From: Planctomycetota bacterium
Lineage (GTDB): Bacteria > Planctomycetota > Phycisphaerae > WQYP01
DNA: 8,890 bases
Assembly (NCBI GenBank): GCA_021795535.1
Contig: JAJYPG010000027.1
Coordinates: 1-8,890, forward strand
Direction: 5' to 3'
The notes below the pieces were generated by a model, which was given only the letters and a program-made list of their open reading frames with translations, did not search any database and was not told where the DNA came from. A program made the position numbers and the translations under genes. Each line of letters opens with the position of its first letter. Position 1 is the stretch's first letter. This document shows positions 1 to 7,438 of the stretch, piece after piece.

Positions 1-6
1 AACCAC

Positions 7-12
7 TATGAT
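7..12 (+). promoter_or_regulatory. Possible -10 box upstream of mqnD
   Basis: The hexamer TATGAT matches the sigma-70 consensus TATAAT at five of six bases and lies 40 bases upstream of the mqnD ATG, which would give a leader of roughly 34 bases. The matching -35 region would lie outside the window, so only half of the promoter can be judged. The same bases could equally be the coding end of an upstream gene. Weak call. Confidence 0.2.
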
Positions 13-52
13 ATGGAGCTTGATATTTTGGCTTTCTTAAAAAAGGACCACT

Positions 53-895
53 ATGGCGGACAAAATAAAATTAAAGTTGGGCCACTCCCCGGACCCGGAT
101 GACGCATTCATGTTTTACGGACTGGCCACGGGAAAAATGGATGGCGGTCCATACCAATTTGAGCACATCCTGCAGGACATTCAAACCCTTAATACCCGCG
201 CCATGAAAGGCGAACTGGAAATTACAGCGATCAGCCTTCATGCCTATCCGTATGTAAAAGACAAATACGCCCTGATGGGTTGCGGCTGTTCCATGGGCGA
301 CAACTACGGTCCCATGATTGTCTCTAAAAAACCCTTCACACCTGAAGAGCTTAAAACCAAATGCATTGCCATTCCCGGCACGCTTACCACGGCTTTTCTT
401 GCCATGCAGCTTCTACTGGGCAAAGGCGTACATACGGTGGTCAAGCCGTTTGATGAAATTCTGCAATATGTGGAAGCGGGCCATGCGGACGCGGGGCTGA
501 TTATTCACGAAGGGCAGCTTACCTATCAGAACAATGGTCTGGTTTGCTGTGTGGACCTGGGCAAATGGTGGCGGGAAAAAACCGGCCTTCCGCTGCCCCT
601 GGGCGGAAACGTTATTCGCCGCGATCTGGGCCAGCCGGTCATGGAGGAAGTAACCGGCATTTTGAAGCGCAGCATAGAATTTTCGCTGGCCCACCGTACC
701 GAAGCGGTGCGCCACGCCCTGCAATACGCGCGGGATATGAATGAAAAGCTGGCCGATGAATTCGTAGGCATGTATGTGAACCACTGGACGCTGGATTACG
801 GTCCGCAAGGCCGCGCTGCGGTAAACGCCCTGCTGGAAGCGGGGGCCAGGGCTTCGCTGATTCCGCCCTGCACACCGGTGGAATTTATGGGATAA
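53..895 (+). CDS. mqnD: 1,4-dihydroxy-6-naphthoate synthase (MqnD), futalosine menaquinone pathway
   Basis: MqnD converts cyclic dehypoxanthinylfutalosine into 1,4-dihydroxy-6-naphthoate in the cytosol, a late step of menaquinone synthesis by the futalosine route. The 280-residue product has the usual length of this periplasmic-binding-protein-like fold. Family landmarks visible are HSPDPDDAFMFYGL (residues 11-24, where many homologues have SPCPND), ILQDIQTLN (39-47), the DNYGPMIV strand (83-90), and the strongly conserved LIIHEGQLTY (149-158) with His152, the residue known in the family as catalytic. DLGKWWREKTGLPLPLG (168-184) follows. The start is supported by AAGGA at 43-47, five bases before the ATG. 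The MqnA relative is less likely because the IIHEG and WWREKTGLPLPLG blocks are typical of MqnD. No other mqn gene is in the window. It converges with sucB, leaving 13 bp between stop codons. Confidence 0.93.
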   Translation: MADKIKLKLGHSPDPDDAFMFYGLATGKMDGGPYQFEHILQDIQTLNTRAMKGELEITAISLHAYPYVKDKYALMGCGCSMGDNYGPMIVSKKPFTPEELKTKCIAIPGTLTTAFLAMQLLLGKGVHTVVKPFDEILQYVEAGHADAGLIIHEGQLTYQNNGLVCCVDLGKWWREKTGLPLPLGGNVIRRDLGQPVMEEVTGILKRSIEFSLAHRTEAVRHALQYARDMNEKLADEFVGMYVNHWTLDYGPQGRAAVNALLEAGARASLIPPCTPVEFMG

Positions 896-908
896 TGCGA
901 CGGGAAGC

Positions 909-2213
909 TCAAATTTCCAGCAGCAGCCGCGAGGGGTCTTCCAGAGATTCTTTCATGTGTACCAGAAAAGTAACGGCCTGCTGGCCATCCACCAGGCGAT
1001 GATCGTAGCTAAGTGCCAGGTACATCATCGGGCGAATGACTATTTGATCATTGACGACAATAGCCCGCTTTTCAATTTTGTGGAGTCCCAGAATGGCGCT
1101 CTGCGGCGGATTGAGAATGGGGGTGGAAAGCAACGATCCAAAAACGCCGCCATTGGTGATGGTAAAGGTTCCACCGCCCAGTTCCTCCAGGGAAATTTTA
1201 CCTTCGCGGGCGCGGGTGGCCAGGCGTTTGATTTCGGATTCTATCTGGGCCATGGAGAGCTTGTCGGCATAGCGCACCACCGGCACAATCAGCCCTTTTT
1301 CGGTCGCCACCGCAACGCCCAAGTGCATGTGTTTTTTGTAGACAATGGCGCGTTCCTGCAATTGCGAGTTAATCACTGGAACAGCCTTCACAGCCGCACA
1401 TGCAGCGCGGGCGAAGAAGGAAAGAAAGCCCAGGCCCACGCTGTGGGTTTTTTCAAATTTTTCCTTGTATTTTTCGCGCAGCGCCATTACTGCGGACATA
1501 TCCACTTCATTAAATGTGGTAAGAATGGCCGCAGTGTGCTGCGCCTCCACCAGACGGCGGGCAACCGTCTCGCGAAATTTGGACATCTCCACCCGCGTCT
1601 CCTCCGGGCCATCGGCCCCGGCGGAAAAAACCGGAGCTGGTGGAGCTTTGGGCAGAGCCGAGGCCGCGGCTGGCGCACGGGTTGCCGGAGACTGCTGATT
1701 CGCGCGAGAAGCTTCGACGGTATCGGTTTGAGCAACCTTGCGTGAATCCTGCGATTCAATATGGGCCAGCACATCGCCTTTGGTTATCCGATTGCCCGGT
1801 CCGGAAGCCGGAATTTCCCGCGGGTTGAGATTCTTTTCCGTCACCAGACGCTGTACCGACGGTGCGAGGTTCCGTGCGGGCGACGCTTTTTGCGGCCCCG
1901 CAGTGGCAGGCGCGGCTGCCGCAGCTGGAGCGGTTGCCGCAGCGCGAGCTGCGGATTTCGTTCCCGCGGTCCCAGGCTCAATGCGGGCAATCAGTTCGCC
2001 CACATTCACGGTCTGGCCTTTGTCTTTAACAATCCGTAAAACACCGGCGGAGCCAGCTGGCAGTTCCACGGTGGCCTTGTCAGTTTCCAATTCGGCCACA
2101 ACATCATCGGGCAGAACGGCATCGCCATCGGTCTTTACCCAATTGGCGATACGTGCCTCCGTGACAGATTCTCCAAGACCAGGGACAAACAACTCAACTC
2201 GTGTGGTGCTCAT
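909..2213 (-). CDS. sucB: 2-oxoglutarate dehydrogenase E2, dihydrolipoyllysine succinyltransferase
   Basis: E2 core of the 2-oxoglutarate dehydrogenase complex: it takes the succinyl group from E1 on a swinging lipoyl arm and passes it to CoA, in the TCA cycle. The 434-residue protein has three parts. An N-terminal lipoyl domain (about 3-80) carries the lipoylation site Lys46 in ETDKATVE. A peripheral-subunit-binding domain spans about 114-153 ([10 protein letters not shown] through GDVLAHIE). The C-terminal acyltransferase domain spans about 206-434, with catalytic His405 and Asp409 in SYDHRLVDG and the characteristic end DPSRLLLEI. Ala/Pro-rich flexible linkers lie at about 82-113 and 155-205. 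The ATG at 2213 was chosen because [17 protein letters not shown] matches the normal E2 N-terminus; a start further upstream at 2264 would add an atypical basic stretch. The ribosome site is only weak (AAGAAAGA). It follows sucA by 83 bp and is presumably co-transcribed. E2 of pyruvate dehydrogenase is less likely given the E1 next door. Confidence 0.95.
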   Translation of the reverse strand: MSTTRVELFVPGLGESVTEARIANWVKTDGDAVLPDDVVAELETDKATVELPAGSAGVLRIVKDKGQTVNVGELIARIEPGTAGTKSAARAAATAPAAAAAPATAGPQKASPARNLAPSVQRLVTEKNLNPREIPASGPGNRITKGDVLAHIESQDSRKVAQTDTVEASRANQQSPATRAPAAASALPKAPPAPVFSAGADGPEETRVEMSKFRETVARRLVEAQHTAAILTTFNEVDMSAVMALREKYKEKFEKTHSVGLGFLSFFARAACAAVKAVPVINSQLQERAIVYKKHMHLGVAVATEKGLIVPVVRYADKLSMAQIESEIKRLATRAREGKISLEELGGGTFTITNGGVFGSLLSTPILNPPQSAILGLHKIEKRAIVVNDQIVIRPMMYLALSYDHRLVDGQQAVTFLVHMKESLEDPSRLLLEI

Positions 2214-2256
2214 GCGTTTAATCTTTCTTTTTACCTGCCATCTGAACTTCAACAAT

Positions 2257-2274
2257 CCCCACAACAGTGTGGGG
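2257..2274 (-). repeat. Perfect intercistronic hairpin between sucA and sucB
   Basis: CCCCACA and TGTGGGG form a perfect 7-bp inverted repeat around a 4-base loop in the 83-bp gap between sucA and sucB. In the minus-strand transcript it is followed by mixed sequence (ATTGTTGAAG), not a U-run, so it does not look like an intrinsic terminator. A second short stem, GGGCG/CGCCC at 2272-2283, shares three G bases (2272-2274), so the two cannot form at once. It could protect an mRNA end or tune E1:E2 expression; that is inference. Confidence 0.6.
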
Positions 2275-2296
2275 CGAACGCCCGCGCACCGCCGGC

Positions 2297-5173
2297 TTAT
2301 TTGCCGACGGGCGCCCCTTCCGTCACTTCCACATCGCTGGGCGCGGGAGCCTGGCCATTCACATTGCCATGATCCTGTTTTTCCAGTTCAGCGAGTGAAA
2401 GATTCAACGCCCGCGCGATGATCTCCTCCTGCTCATGATGGTGCCGCTCATGTGAACCGGCCGCGGGGCTACTTGAGGGTTTACGTCCAATGTAAATAAG
2501 CTTCTGCATTCCCGGCCAGTGGTAATGCAACTTGGCTCCAATGAACGGATAGACGCCATTGTTGCGTGGCTCTTCCTGCACCCACACCATTTCCACACCC
2601 TTGGGATATGTGCGGGAAATTTCCGTCAGCCGCTCTGCGTGGAAGGGATAAATTTGCTCCAGCCGCAGGATCGCAATATCCGTTATGCGATGTTTTTCGC
2701 GCTGGGCGTAAAGCTCGTAATAAATTTTTCCGCTGCAAACAAGCACGCGGCGCACGCGGCTGCGATCCAGAGGCCGGGTTTCATCAATCATCTCCTGGAA
2801 TTGACCATTGGAAAATTCATCCAATGTGGAAACCGCCAGTTTGTTCCGCAAGAGGCTCTTGGGTGCCATGACAATCAAAGGTTTGCGGAAGTTACGCAGA
2901 ATCTGCCGCCGTAACAGGTGAAAATATTGTGCCGGCGTGGTGGGGTTGCAGACCTGAATGTTGTCTTCCGCGGCGAGCTGCAGGAAGCGTTCCAGGCGGG
3001 CATGGGAATGTTCCGGCCCCTGGCCTTCATAGCCGTGGGGAAGAAGCATGACCAGGCCGTTGTATTTTCCCCATTTGGTTTCGGCGGTGGTGATGAACTG
3101 GTCAATAATGGGTTGCGCCATGTTCACAAAATCACCAAATTGAGCTTCCCACATAACCAGAGCCTGTGGATCGGCTGAAGAGAATCCATATTCAAACCCC
3201 ACGACCGCCAATTCCGAAAGCATGGTGTTAATGATGGTAAAGCGCGACTTTCCTTCGCTAAAAGCGCCCAGGGGCGTGTGCGACTGACCGGTCTGGGAAT
3301 CATAAATAACGGCATTGCGATGGCTGAATGTGCCGCGGCAGACATCCTGGCCGGTAAGGCGTACCCACACGCCCTGATCCAACAGCGATCCAATGGCCAG
3401 CATTTCCCCGCATCCCCAGTCAATATCCGCTCCCTTGCGCACCGCATCAAGGCGAGCCTTATACATCTGGGCCACTTTGGGATGCACATTAAACCCTACC
3501 GGAATGGCGCAAACCTGCTGAGCAATGTGCGTAAGACGGTCCGGGTCCACCGCGGTCGCCACGCGCCAGTCACGAATATCGCGCGGCGCTTTTACAATAT
3601 CGCGCCACGGTCCGCGGGTCGGCGGGGGCATATCCGTTGGTTTGAATGTCTGGGCATATTCCTGGGCTTTTTCCAGACGCTCATGGACGCCCTCAGCCAT
3701 CGCGTCCAGCTCCGCCTGGGAAATAATTCCCGTCTCCACAAGCCGCCTGGCGTATATCTGCCGGGTCGTGGGGTGTTTGGCGATCAGCCGGTACATCACC
3801 GGCTGAGTCACGCCGGGGTCATCCATTTCATTATGACCACGGCGACGATAGCAAACCAGGTCAATGATCACATCAGCCTTGAACCGCTGACGGAATTCCA
3901 TCGCCAGCCGCGCCGCATGAATCACGGCCTCGGGATCATCGCCATTGACATGGAAAACCGGTGCCTGAATGGCGCGGGCAACATCACTGGGGTAACGGGT
4001 AAATCGCGAATCGGTCGGATCGGTCGTGAAACCGATCTGGTTATTGCAGATCAGGTGGATGGTGCCGCCGGTGCGATAAGCCTCCAGTTCAGAAAGATAC
4101 AGAGTTTCCGCCACAATCCCCTGGCCAGTGAAAGCCGCATCGCCGTGAATAAGCACAGGAATAACGCGCTGGCGTGTGATATCGCCTTTGCGGTTCTGCT
4201 TCGCCCGCACAATGCCTTCCACCACAGGGTCCACAATTTCCAGGTGGCTTGGATTAGCCGCCAGCGACAGGTGAATCGATTTCCCCGCCAAAGTCACATG
4301 GTCATAAGCATACCCAAGGTGATACTTCACATCGCCATCCCCACCAAATTTCTGTGGCCTGTCCAGCACTTCAGCCATAATCATTTCATAAGGCTTTTTG
4401 AGAATATGCGCCAGCACATTCAGTCGGCCACGATGCGCCATGCCGAAAATGACCTCGTCCACACCTTGCAGGGCACCATGTTCAATAATTTCCTCCAGAA
4501 GCGTAATTTGCGATTCCGCCCCTTCAATGGAGAATCTTTTAATGGTCGGATGCCGCCGCTGCAGGAATTGTTCAAAATCCTCCGCCGCCACCAGCCGTGA
4601 CATAACATATTTTTTTTGATCCGCAGTCAGGACCGGACGGTTGAGTGTCGGCTCCATCCGCTCCTGCAGGAAGGCTCTCTGTGCGGGGTCTTGAATATCC
4701 ATATATTCCACCGCCAGGGTGCCGCAATAGGTCGTACGCAGCATGTTAATAAGCTGCCGCAGCGTAACGACCGCGTTGTTCGCGAAGGTGCCCGCGCTTA
4801 CCATGCGGTCCAGGTCTGACTCACTTAGGCCGAATTCGTCTAAGGAAAGAAACGGGTGCTCCGTCTGGTTGCGACCAAGCGGGTCCAGATCGGCAATCAA
4901 GTGCCCCCATTCCCGATAGCTGTGAATAAGATCGGCAATTTGCAGGTCGGGAACACCCGCAGTGGAAAGGCGGCCTTCCGCCTCTGCCGGGCTTCCCGAT
5001 CCAGTGGCAAGCGCACCATCCGCCGCAAGGTTAAAACCCTGGAAGAACCAGCGCCATTGCGGGTCAACCGATTCCGGTTCCTGTTGCCATCTTTGATAAA
5101 GTTCTTGTAAAAATTCCGCATTAAGAGCGTTTACCGAGTCAATGGGGCGACTCAAAGAGTCCGACGTGTCCAC
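2297..5173 (-). CDS. sucA: 2-oxoglutarate dehydrogenase E1 component (thiamine diphosphate dependent)
   Basis: E1 decarboxylates 2-oxoglutarate using thiamine diphosphate and transfers the succinyl group to the lipoyl arm of E2 (SucB). With the GTG start at 5173 it has 958 residues, slightly more than E. coli SucA (933). The N-terminal segment (about 15-47, ending WRWFFQGF) is the helix typical of E1o. The first catalytic half has [10 protein letters not shown] (243-252), [10 protein letters not shown] (303-312), GDAAFTGQG (344-352) with CNNQIGF (376-382) as the Mg/ThDP GD...NN motif, and RGHNEMDDP (445-453). The transketolase-like half has [14 protein letters not shown] (606-619), MWEAQFGDF (675-683) and [15 protein letters not shown] (712-726). 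[16 protein letters not shown] near the end is the usual E1o C-terminus, followed by a non-conserved, probably disordered tail of about 35 residues. The GTG start is supported by GGAGA seven bases upstream; the upstream TTG at 5212 has no comparable site. Same operon as sucB; no E3 gene is seen. Confidence 0.96.
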   Translation of the reverse strand: MDTSDSLSRPIDSVNALNAEFLQELYQRWQQEPESVDPQWRWFFQGFNLAADGALATGSGSPAEAEGRLSTAGVPDLQIADLIHSYREWGHLIADLDPLGRNQTEHPFLSLDEFGLSESDLDRMVSAGTFANNAVVTLRQLINMLRTTYCGTLAVEYMDIQDPAQRAFLQERMEPTLNRPVLTADQKKYVMSRLVAAEDFEQFLQRRHPTIKRFSIEGAESQITLLEEIIEHGALQGVDEVIFGMAHRGRLNVLAHILKKPYEMIMAEVLDRPQKFGGDGDVKYHLGYAYDHVTLAGKSIHLSLAANPSHLEIVDPVVEGIVRAKQNRKGDITRQRVIPVLIHGDAAFTGQGIVAETLYLSELEAYRTGGTIHLICNNQIGFTTDPTDSRFTRYPSDVARAIQAPVFHVNGDDPEAVIHAARLAMEFRQRFKADVIIDLVCYRRRGHNEMDDPGVTQPVMYRLIAKHPTTRQIYARRLVETGIISQAELDAMAEGVHERLEKAQEYAQTFKPTDMPPPTRGPWRDIVKAPRDIRDWRVATAVDPDRLTHIAQQVCAIPVGFNVHPKVAQMYKARLDAVRKGADIDWGCGEMLAIGSLLDQGVWVRLTGQDVCRGTFSHRNAVIYDSQTGQSHTPLGAFSEGKSRFTIINTMLSELAVVGFEYGFSSADPQALVMWEAQFGDFVNMAQPIIDQFITTAETKWGKYNGLVMLLPHGYEGQGPEHSHARLERFLQLAAEDNIQVCNPTTPAQYFHLLRRQILRNFRKPLIVMAPKSLLRNKLAVSTLDEFSNGQFQEMIDETRPLDRSRVRRVLVCSGKIYYELYAQREKHRITDIAILRLEQIYPFHAERLTEISRTYPKGVEMVWVQEEPRNNGVYPFIGAKLHYHWPGMQKLIYIGRKPSSSPAAGSHERHHHEQEEIIARALNLSLAELEKQDHGNVNGQAPAPSDVEVTEGAPVGK

Positions 5174-5180
5174 AATGAAA

Positions 5181-5185
5181 TCTCC
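5181..5185 (-). promoter_or_regulatory. Ribosome binding site that decides the sucA start
   Basis: On the minus strand GGAGA is followed by seven bases and then GTG at 5173-5171. This strong, ideally spaced Shine-Dalgarno sequence favours GTG 5173 over the in-frame TTG at 5212 and removes 13 residues that resemble no E1 N-terminus. Confidence 0.75.
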
Positions 5186-5202
5186 GTTTGACCGCAGACC
5201 GT

Positions 5203-5232
5203 TGTATAACAAGTTGGTGGCCCGCGTAACAA
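5203..5232 (-). promoter_or_regulatory. Candidate promoter of sucAB
   Basis: Minus strand: TTGTTA at 5232-5227 (four of six matches to TTGACA), an 18-base spacer, then TATACA at 5208-5203 (four of six matches to TATAAT). A second TTGTTA lies directly upstream at 5238-5233. Transcription would begin near 5196, giving a leader of about 23 bases before the GTG at 5173; the TTG at 5212 would then lie outside the transcript. Consensus matching only, so moderate-to-low certainty. Confidence 0.3.
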
Positions 5233-5244
5233 TAACAATTCTCT

Positions 5245-5478
5245 CTACACTTGTAAGTTTAGCCGATTACAGGGGGCAAAACCAGAAACGTCGCAGGATT
5301 TAATATTTATATTTGCGAAAATAAAAAATATAAGAGCCACACCGGCCATCCCTGTCCAGTTTCGTGCCCGTGCGATAGTCCAGATCGCAGGAAGGTACAT
5401 ACCAATGCAGGCCACTGCCTCCAGCAGCAAAACCGCTTTTCCAATTATCGGAACAAACCCGGAAAACTCTTGATTCAA
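5245..5478 (-). CDS. Possible small two-helix membrane protein (77 aa), unrecognised
   Basis: I do not recognise a family. The frame encodes 77 residues from a TTG start at 5478. Residues about 15-36 (AVLLLEAVACIGMYLPAIWT) and about 43-58 (GMAGVALIFFIFANI) are hydrophobic enough for two membrane helices, joined by a short basic loop (ARARNW) that by the positive-inside rule would face the cytosol. The C-terminal 18 or so residues look unstructured. Support for translation is a textbook GGAGG seven bases before the TTG. Against it: the short length, a rare start codon and an AT-rich intergenic setting. It lies 71 bp upstream of sucA on the same strand, but an internal sucA promoter candidate suggests separate expression. 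It could be a decayed remnant or chance frame. Confidence 0.4.
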   Translation of the reverse strand: MNQEFSGFVPIIGKAVLLLEAVACIGMYLPAIWTIARARNWTGMAGVALIFFIFANINIKSCDVSGFAPCNRLNLQV

Positions 5479-5485
5479 TTCGCAA

Positions 5486-5490
5486 CCTCC
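5486..5490 (-). promoter_or_regulatory. Strong Shine-Dalgarno before the 77-aa frame
   Basis: GGAGG on the minus strand, seven bases upstream of TTG 5478. It is the main reason to take the small frame seriously and to prefer TTG 5478 over the frame's first start at 5502, which would sit upstream of the site. Confidence 0.5.
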
Positions 5491-5500
5491 GAAAAGTCTC

Positions 5501-5534
5501 AAATTTGAAATTTCGAATCTTAAATCTCAAATTT
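5501..5534 (-). repeat. AT-rich 13-bp inverted repeat downstream of the ABC importer operon
   Basis: On the minus strand the arms AAATTTGAGATTT and AAATTTCAAATTT pair over all 13 positions with a single G-U wobble, around the 8-base loop AAGATTCG. The surrounding DNA also holds a direct repeat, TCTCAAATTT, at 5497-5506 and 5525-5534. The element begins 18 bases after the ATPase stop codon, where a terminator is expected, but the stem is nearly all A-U and has only a short U-run beyond it (CTTTT at 5495-5491, several bases after the stem). It may be a weak terminator or a member of a dispersed AT-rich intergenic repeat family. The repeat itself is plain in the sequence; its role is inference. 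Confidence 0.6.
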
Positions 5535-5552
5535 AAAATCCGTCTAGCCTCT

Positions 5553-6398
5553 TCAGCTTTTCGTGTTTTGCGAAAAATGCAGCAATGGGCCGAGGGGAGT
5601 TATTGTCACACGATAAACAGGACTTAGAATTTCCGGCGTCAAAACAGTCTCCACCGCGCCAGCGGCGACCAGCTTTCCCTGTGCAAGCAAAATGGCGTTG
5701 TCGCAATGATTCAGCGCCATATTCAAATCATGTGAGACCAGCACAATGGCCCGGCCATGTTCATGAGCCAACGTCCGCAATCTGCTTAGAATTTCCAGTT
5801 GATGCCACAGATCCACGCCTGTGGTTGGCTCATCCAAAATCATAATTGGTGCGTCATGGGCCAACGCCCGGGCAATGGTCACGCGCTGCCGCTCGCCGCC
5901 GGAAAGTTCATTAAATGCCCGATGTGCCAGATGATGAACGTCGGTATCCCATAAGGCCTGATCCGCGGCGGCCAAGTCCGCTGGGGAATGCTCGCCCAGC
6001 CAAAATGCGCCAGTCGCCGCGGCACCTTCTCCCTTGTTCCGCACAGGCCAGCGTCCCATCAGAACAATATCCCGCACACTATACGCAAAGCCGACGTGGG
6101 AAAGCTGCGGCACAAAGGCCACCAGCGCGGCGGCCTGTGCATAACTGTATAATGCACGGGGTTTTCCCATCAGGTCAATCGATCCGCCATCCGGCTGCAA
6201 ATATCCAATAAGCAGATGGGCCAGAGTCGATTTCCCCGCGCCATTGGGTCCGATGATGGCGGTGATTTTACCGCGTGGAATTTCCACGGAAAGATTTTGC
6301 AACACGGGGTTGCCGCCAAACCCGAAGCAGAGGTTTTTTGCAGCGAATGCCGGCGGAATTGTGGGAGTGGAAATAGTGGATGGATCGGACAGGGTCAT
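5553..6398 (-). CDS. ABC importer ATP-binding protein, BtuD/FecE family
   Basis: Cytosolic ATPase that powers a metal-chelate importer (vitamin B12, haem or ferric siderophore type) together with the permease encoded just upstream. The 281-residue product has all nucleotide-binding motifs in order: Walker A GPNGAGKST (50-58), Q-loop Gln98 in VPQLSH, signature LSGGERQRV (165-173), Walker B IMILDEP (185-191) with Glu190, and the H-loop His223 in LVSHDL. The helical region between Q-loop and signature is somewhat longer than usual, with a Gly/Ala-rich insert around 121-138. The ATG at 6398 was chosen because it overlaps the permease stop as ATGA and has GGAGG eight bases upstream. A longer frame to 6491 would add 31 residues from within the permease gene and is rejected. 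Translation is probably coupled to the permease. Confidence 0.9.
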   Translation of the reverse strand: MTLSDPSTISTPTIPPAFAAKNLCFGFGGNPVLQNLSVEIPRGKITAIIGPNGAGKSTLAHLLIGYLQPDGGSIDLMGKPRALYSYAQAAALVAFVPQLSHVGFAYSVRDIVLMGRWPVRNKGEGAAATGAFWLGEHSPADLAAADQALWDTDVHHLAHRAFNELSGGERQRVTIARALAHDAPIMILDEPTTGVDLWHQLEILSRLRTLAHEHGRAIVLVSHDLNMALNHCDNAILLAQGKLVAAGAVETVLTPEILSPVYRVTITPLGPLLHFSQNTKS

Positions 6399-7438
6399 TG
6401 CCAGGTCCTCCGCCGCTGAAGCAGATAAAGAAAGAAAGGCCCGCCACACAATGCGGTAATAACACCCACGGGAATCTCGCCATTGAACCACGCTCCGGTG
6501 CTGCGCACAAACGAATCAGCCATGATCAGGAAAGCCGCGCCAAGCAGTGGACTGGTGATCAGCAGGCGACGGTGGTCCGGGCCAAACCATGACCGGCAGA
6601 TATGCGGACAGATCAACCCGACAAAACCAATCGGCCCGGCCAGCACAATGGCTCCTGCGGCCAGTGCCGCCGAAAGCACAAAACTGATGATTCGCAGGCG
6701 GCCAAGCCTCACGCCCAGGCTGGTGGCTTCAACGTCGGAAAGCGCCGCGATGTTCATGGCGCCGGCCATGGCCATGGCCACCAGCCAGCAGACCGCCAGC
6801 AGCACGGTAACCAGCCAAAGCAAGGAAGCCGGCGTGGTTGAACTAATATATCCGAATATGTAATTTAGAATATCTGATCGCGCCCCATAAGGAGCCAGAT
6901 TATTGAGCAGCATAATAAGCGCCGTGTTAATGCTGCTTAGCACCACGCCCGCCAGCAGTAGGGTTATCGGGTCCAGCATGCCGTTGCGCCGGCCCAGCAA
7001 AAAAACCGCACCACATGTCACCAGCGCGCCAAGCAGTGCCGGCACCGCCTGGCCATATACCAGCAAACCATCAAGCCACGGATGCGCCAATGCCGCCGCC
7101 GCCAGCGCATCGCCCAGCAGAATCCAGACCATTGCCCCAACCGTTGCCCCGCTGGAAATACCCAGCACATAAGGATCAGCCAGCGGGTTACGCAGCAATC
7201 CCTGCAACAGCACGCCCGCTATCGCCAGCGACGCACCCACCAGACCAGCCGCCAGAATGCGAACCAGCCGCAGATGGGCAATCGCGGGCGTGGCAAAACC
7301 AAACGATGGACACGCATGTCCCGGCATGCCCGGCCCAACCGCCAGCCCCAAAGCCAACGCCACTGACACCAGCGCCAGACCGACCAGCAATTCCAACAGA
7401 AGGGGTGGATTGGCGGTGCGTGAAAAGGGTCGCATCAT
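6395..7438 (-). CDS. ABC importer permease, BtuC/FecCD family
   Basis: Multi-spanning inner-membrane permease, which as a homodimer forms the channel of a type II metal-chelate importer. The 347-residue, highly hydrophobic protein is the normal family length (about 320-350; ten helices expected). Conserved blocks are RLVRIL (about 57-62), LLQGLLRNPLADPYVLGISS (77-96), LLAGVVLSS, GPIGFVGLICPHICR and the C-terminal GEIPVGVITALCGGPFFLYLL. The start lies in ATGATG: the first ATG (7438) overlaps the binding-protein stop as ATGA, but GGAGG is only two bases away, whereas the second ATG (7435) has a better five-base spacing, so the product may be one residue shorter. A GTG at 7450 is less likely. 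The gene is coupled at both ends by ATGA overlaps to the binding protein and ATPase. Confidence 0.92.
   Translation of the reverse strand: MMRPFSRTANPPLLLELLVGLALVSVALALGLAVGPGMPGHACPSFGFATPAIAHLRLVRILAAGLVGASLAIAGVLLQGLLRNPLADPYVLGISSGATVGAMVWILLGDALAAAALAHPWLDGLLVYGQAVPALLGALVTCGAVFLLGRRNGMLDPITLLLAGVVLSSINTALIMLLNNLAPYGARSDILNYIFGYISSTTPASLLWLVTVLLAVCWLVAMAMAGAMNIAALSDVEATSLGVRLGRLRIISFVLSAALAAGAIVLAGPIGFVGLICPHICRSWFGPDHRRLLITSPLLGAAFLIMADSFVRSTGAWFNGEIPVGVITALCGGPFFLYLLQRRRTWQ

Noticed and set aside
2257..2274. Intrinsic terminator between sucA and sucB
   Set aside because: The stem is good but no U-run follows on the minus-strand transcript, and the two genes encode partners of one complex.
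957..2421. Two long plus-strand frames (957-1745 and 1738-2421) opposite sucB
   Set aside because: Antisense to the E2 domains; Ala/Gly/Arg-rich translations reflect the complement of the lipoyl-linker codons and not a protein family.
3278..4600. 440-codon plus-strand open frame inside sucA
   Set aside because: Lies entirely antisense to strongly conserved E1 coding sequence; its translation has no recognisable motif and no ribosome site was evident. A long antisense frame is common opposite GC-rich genes.
5300..5530. 76-codon minus-strand frame overlapping the 77-aa membrane frame
   Set aside because: Starts inside the AT-rich inverted repeat, has no ribosome site and reads as scattered basic and aromatic residues; the other frame has the GGAGG site and coherent hydrophobic segments.
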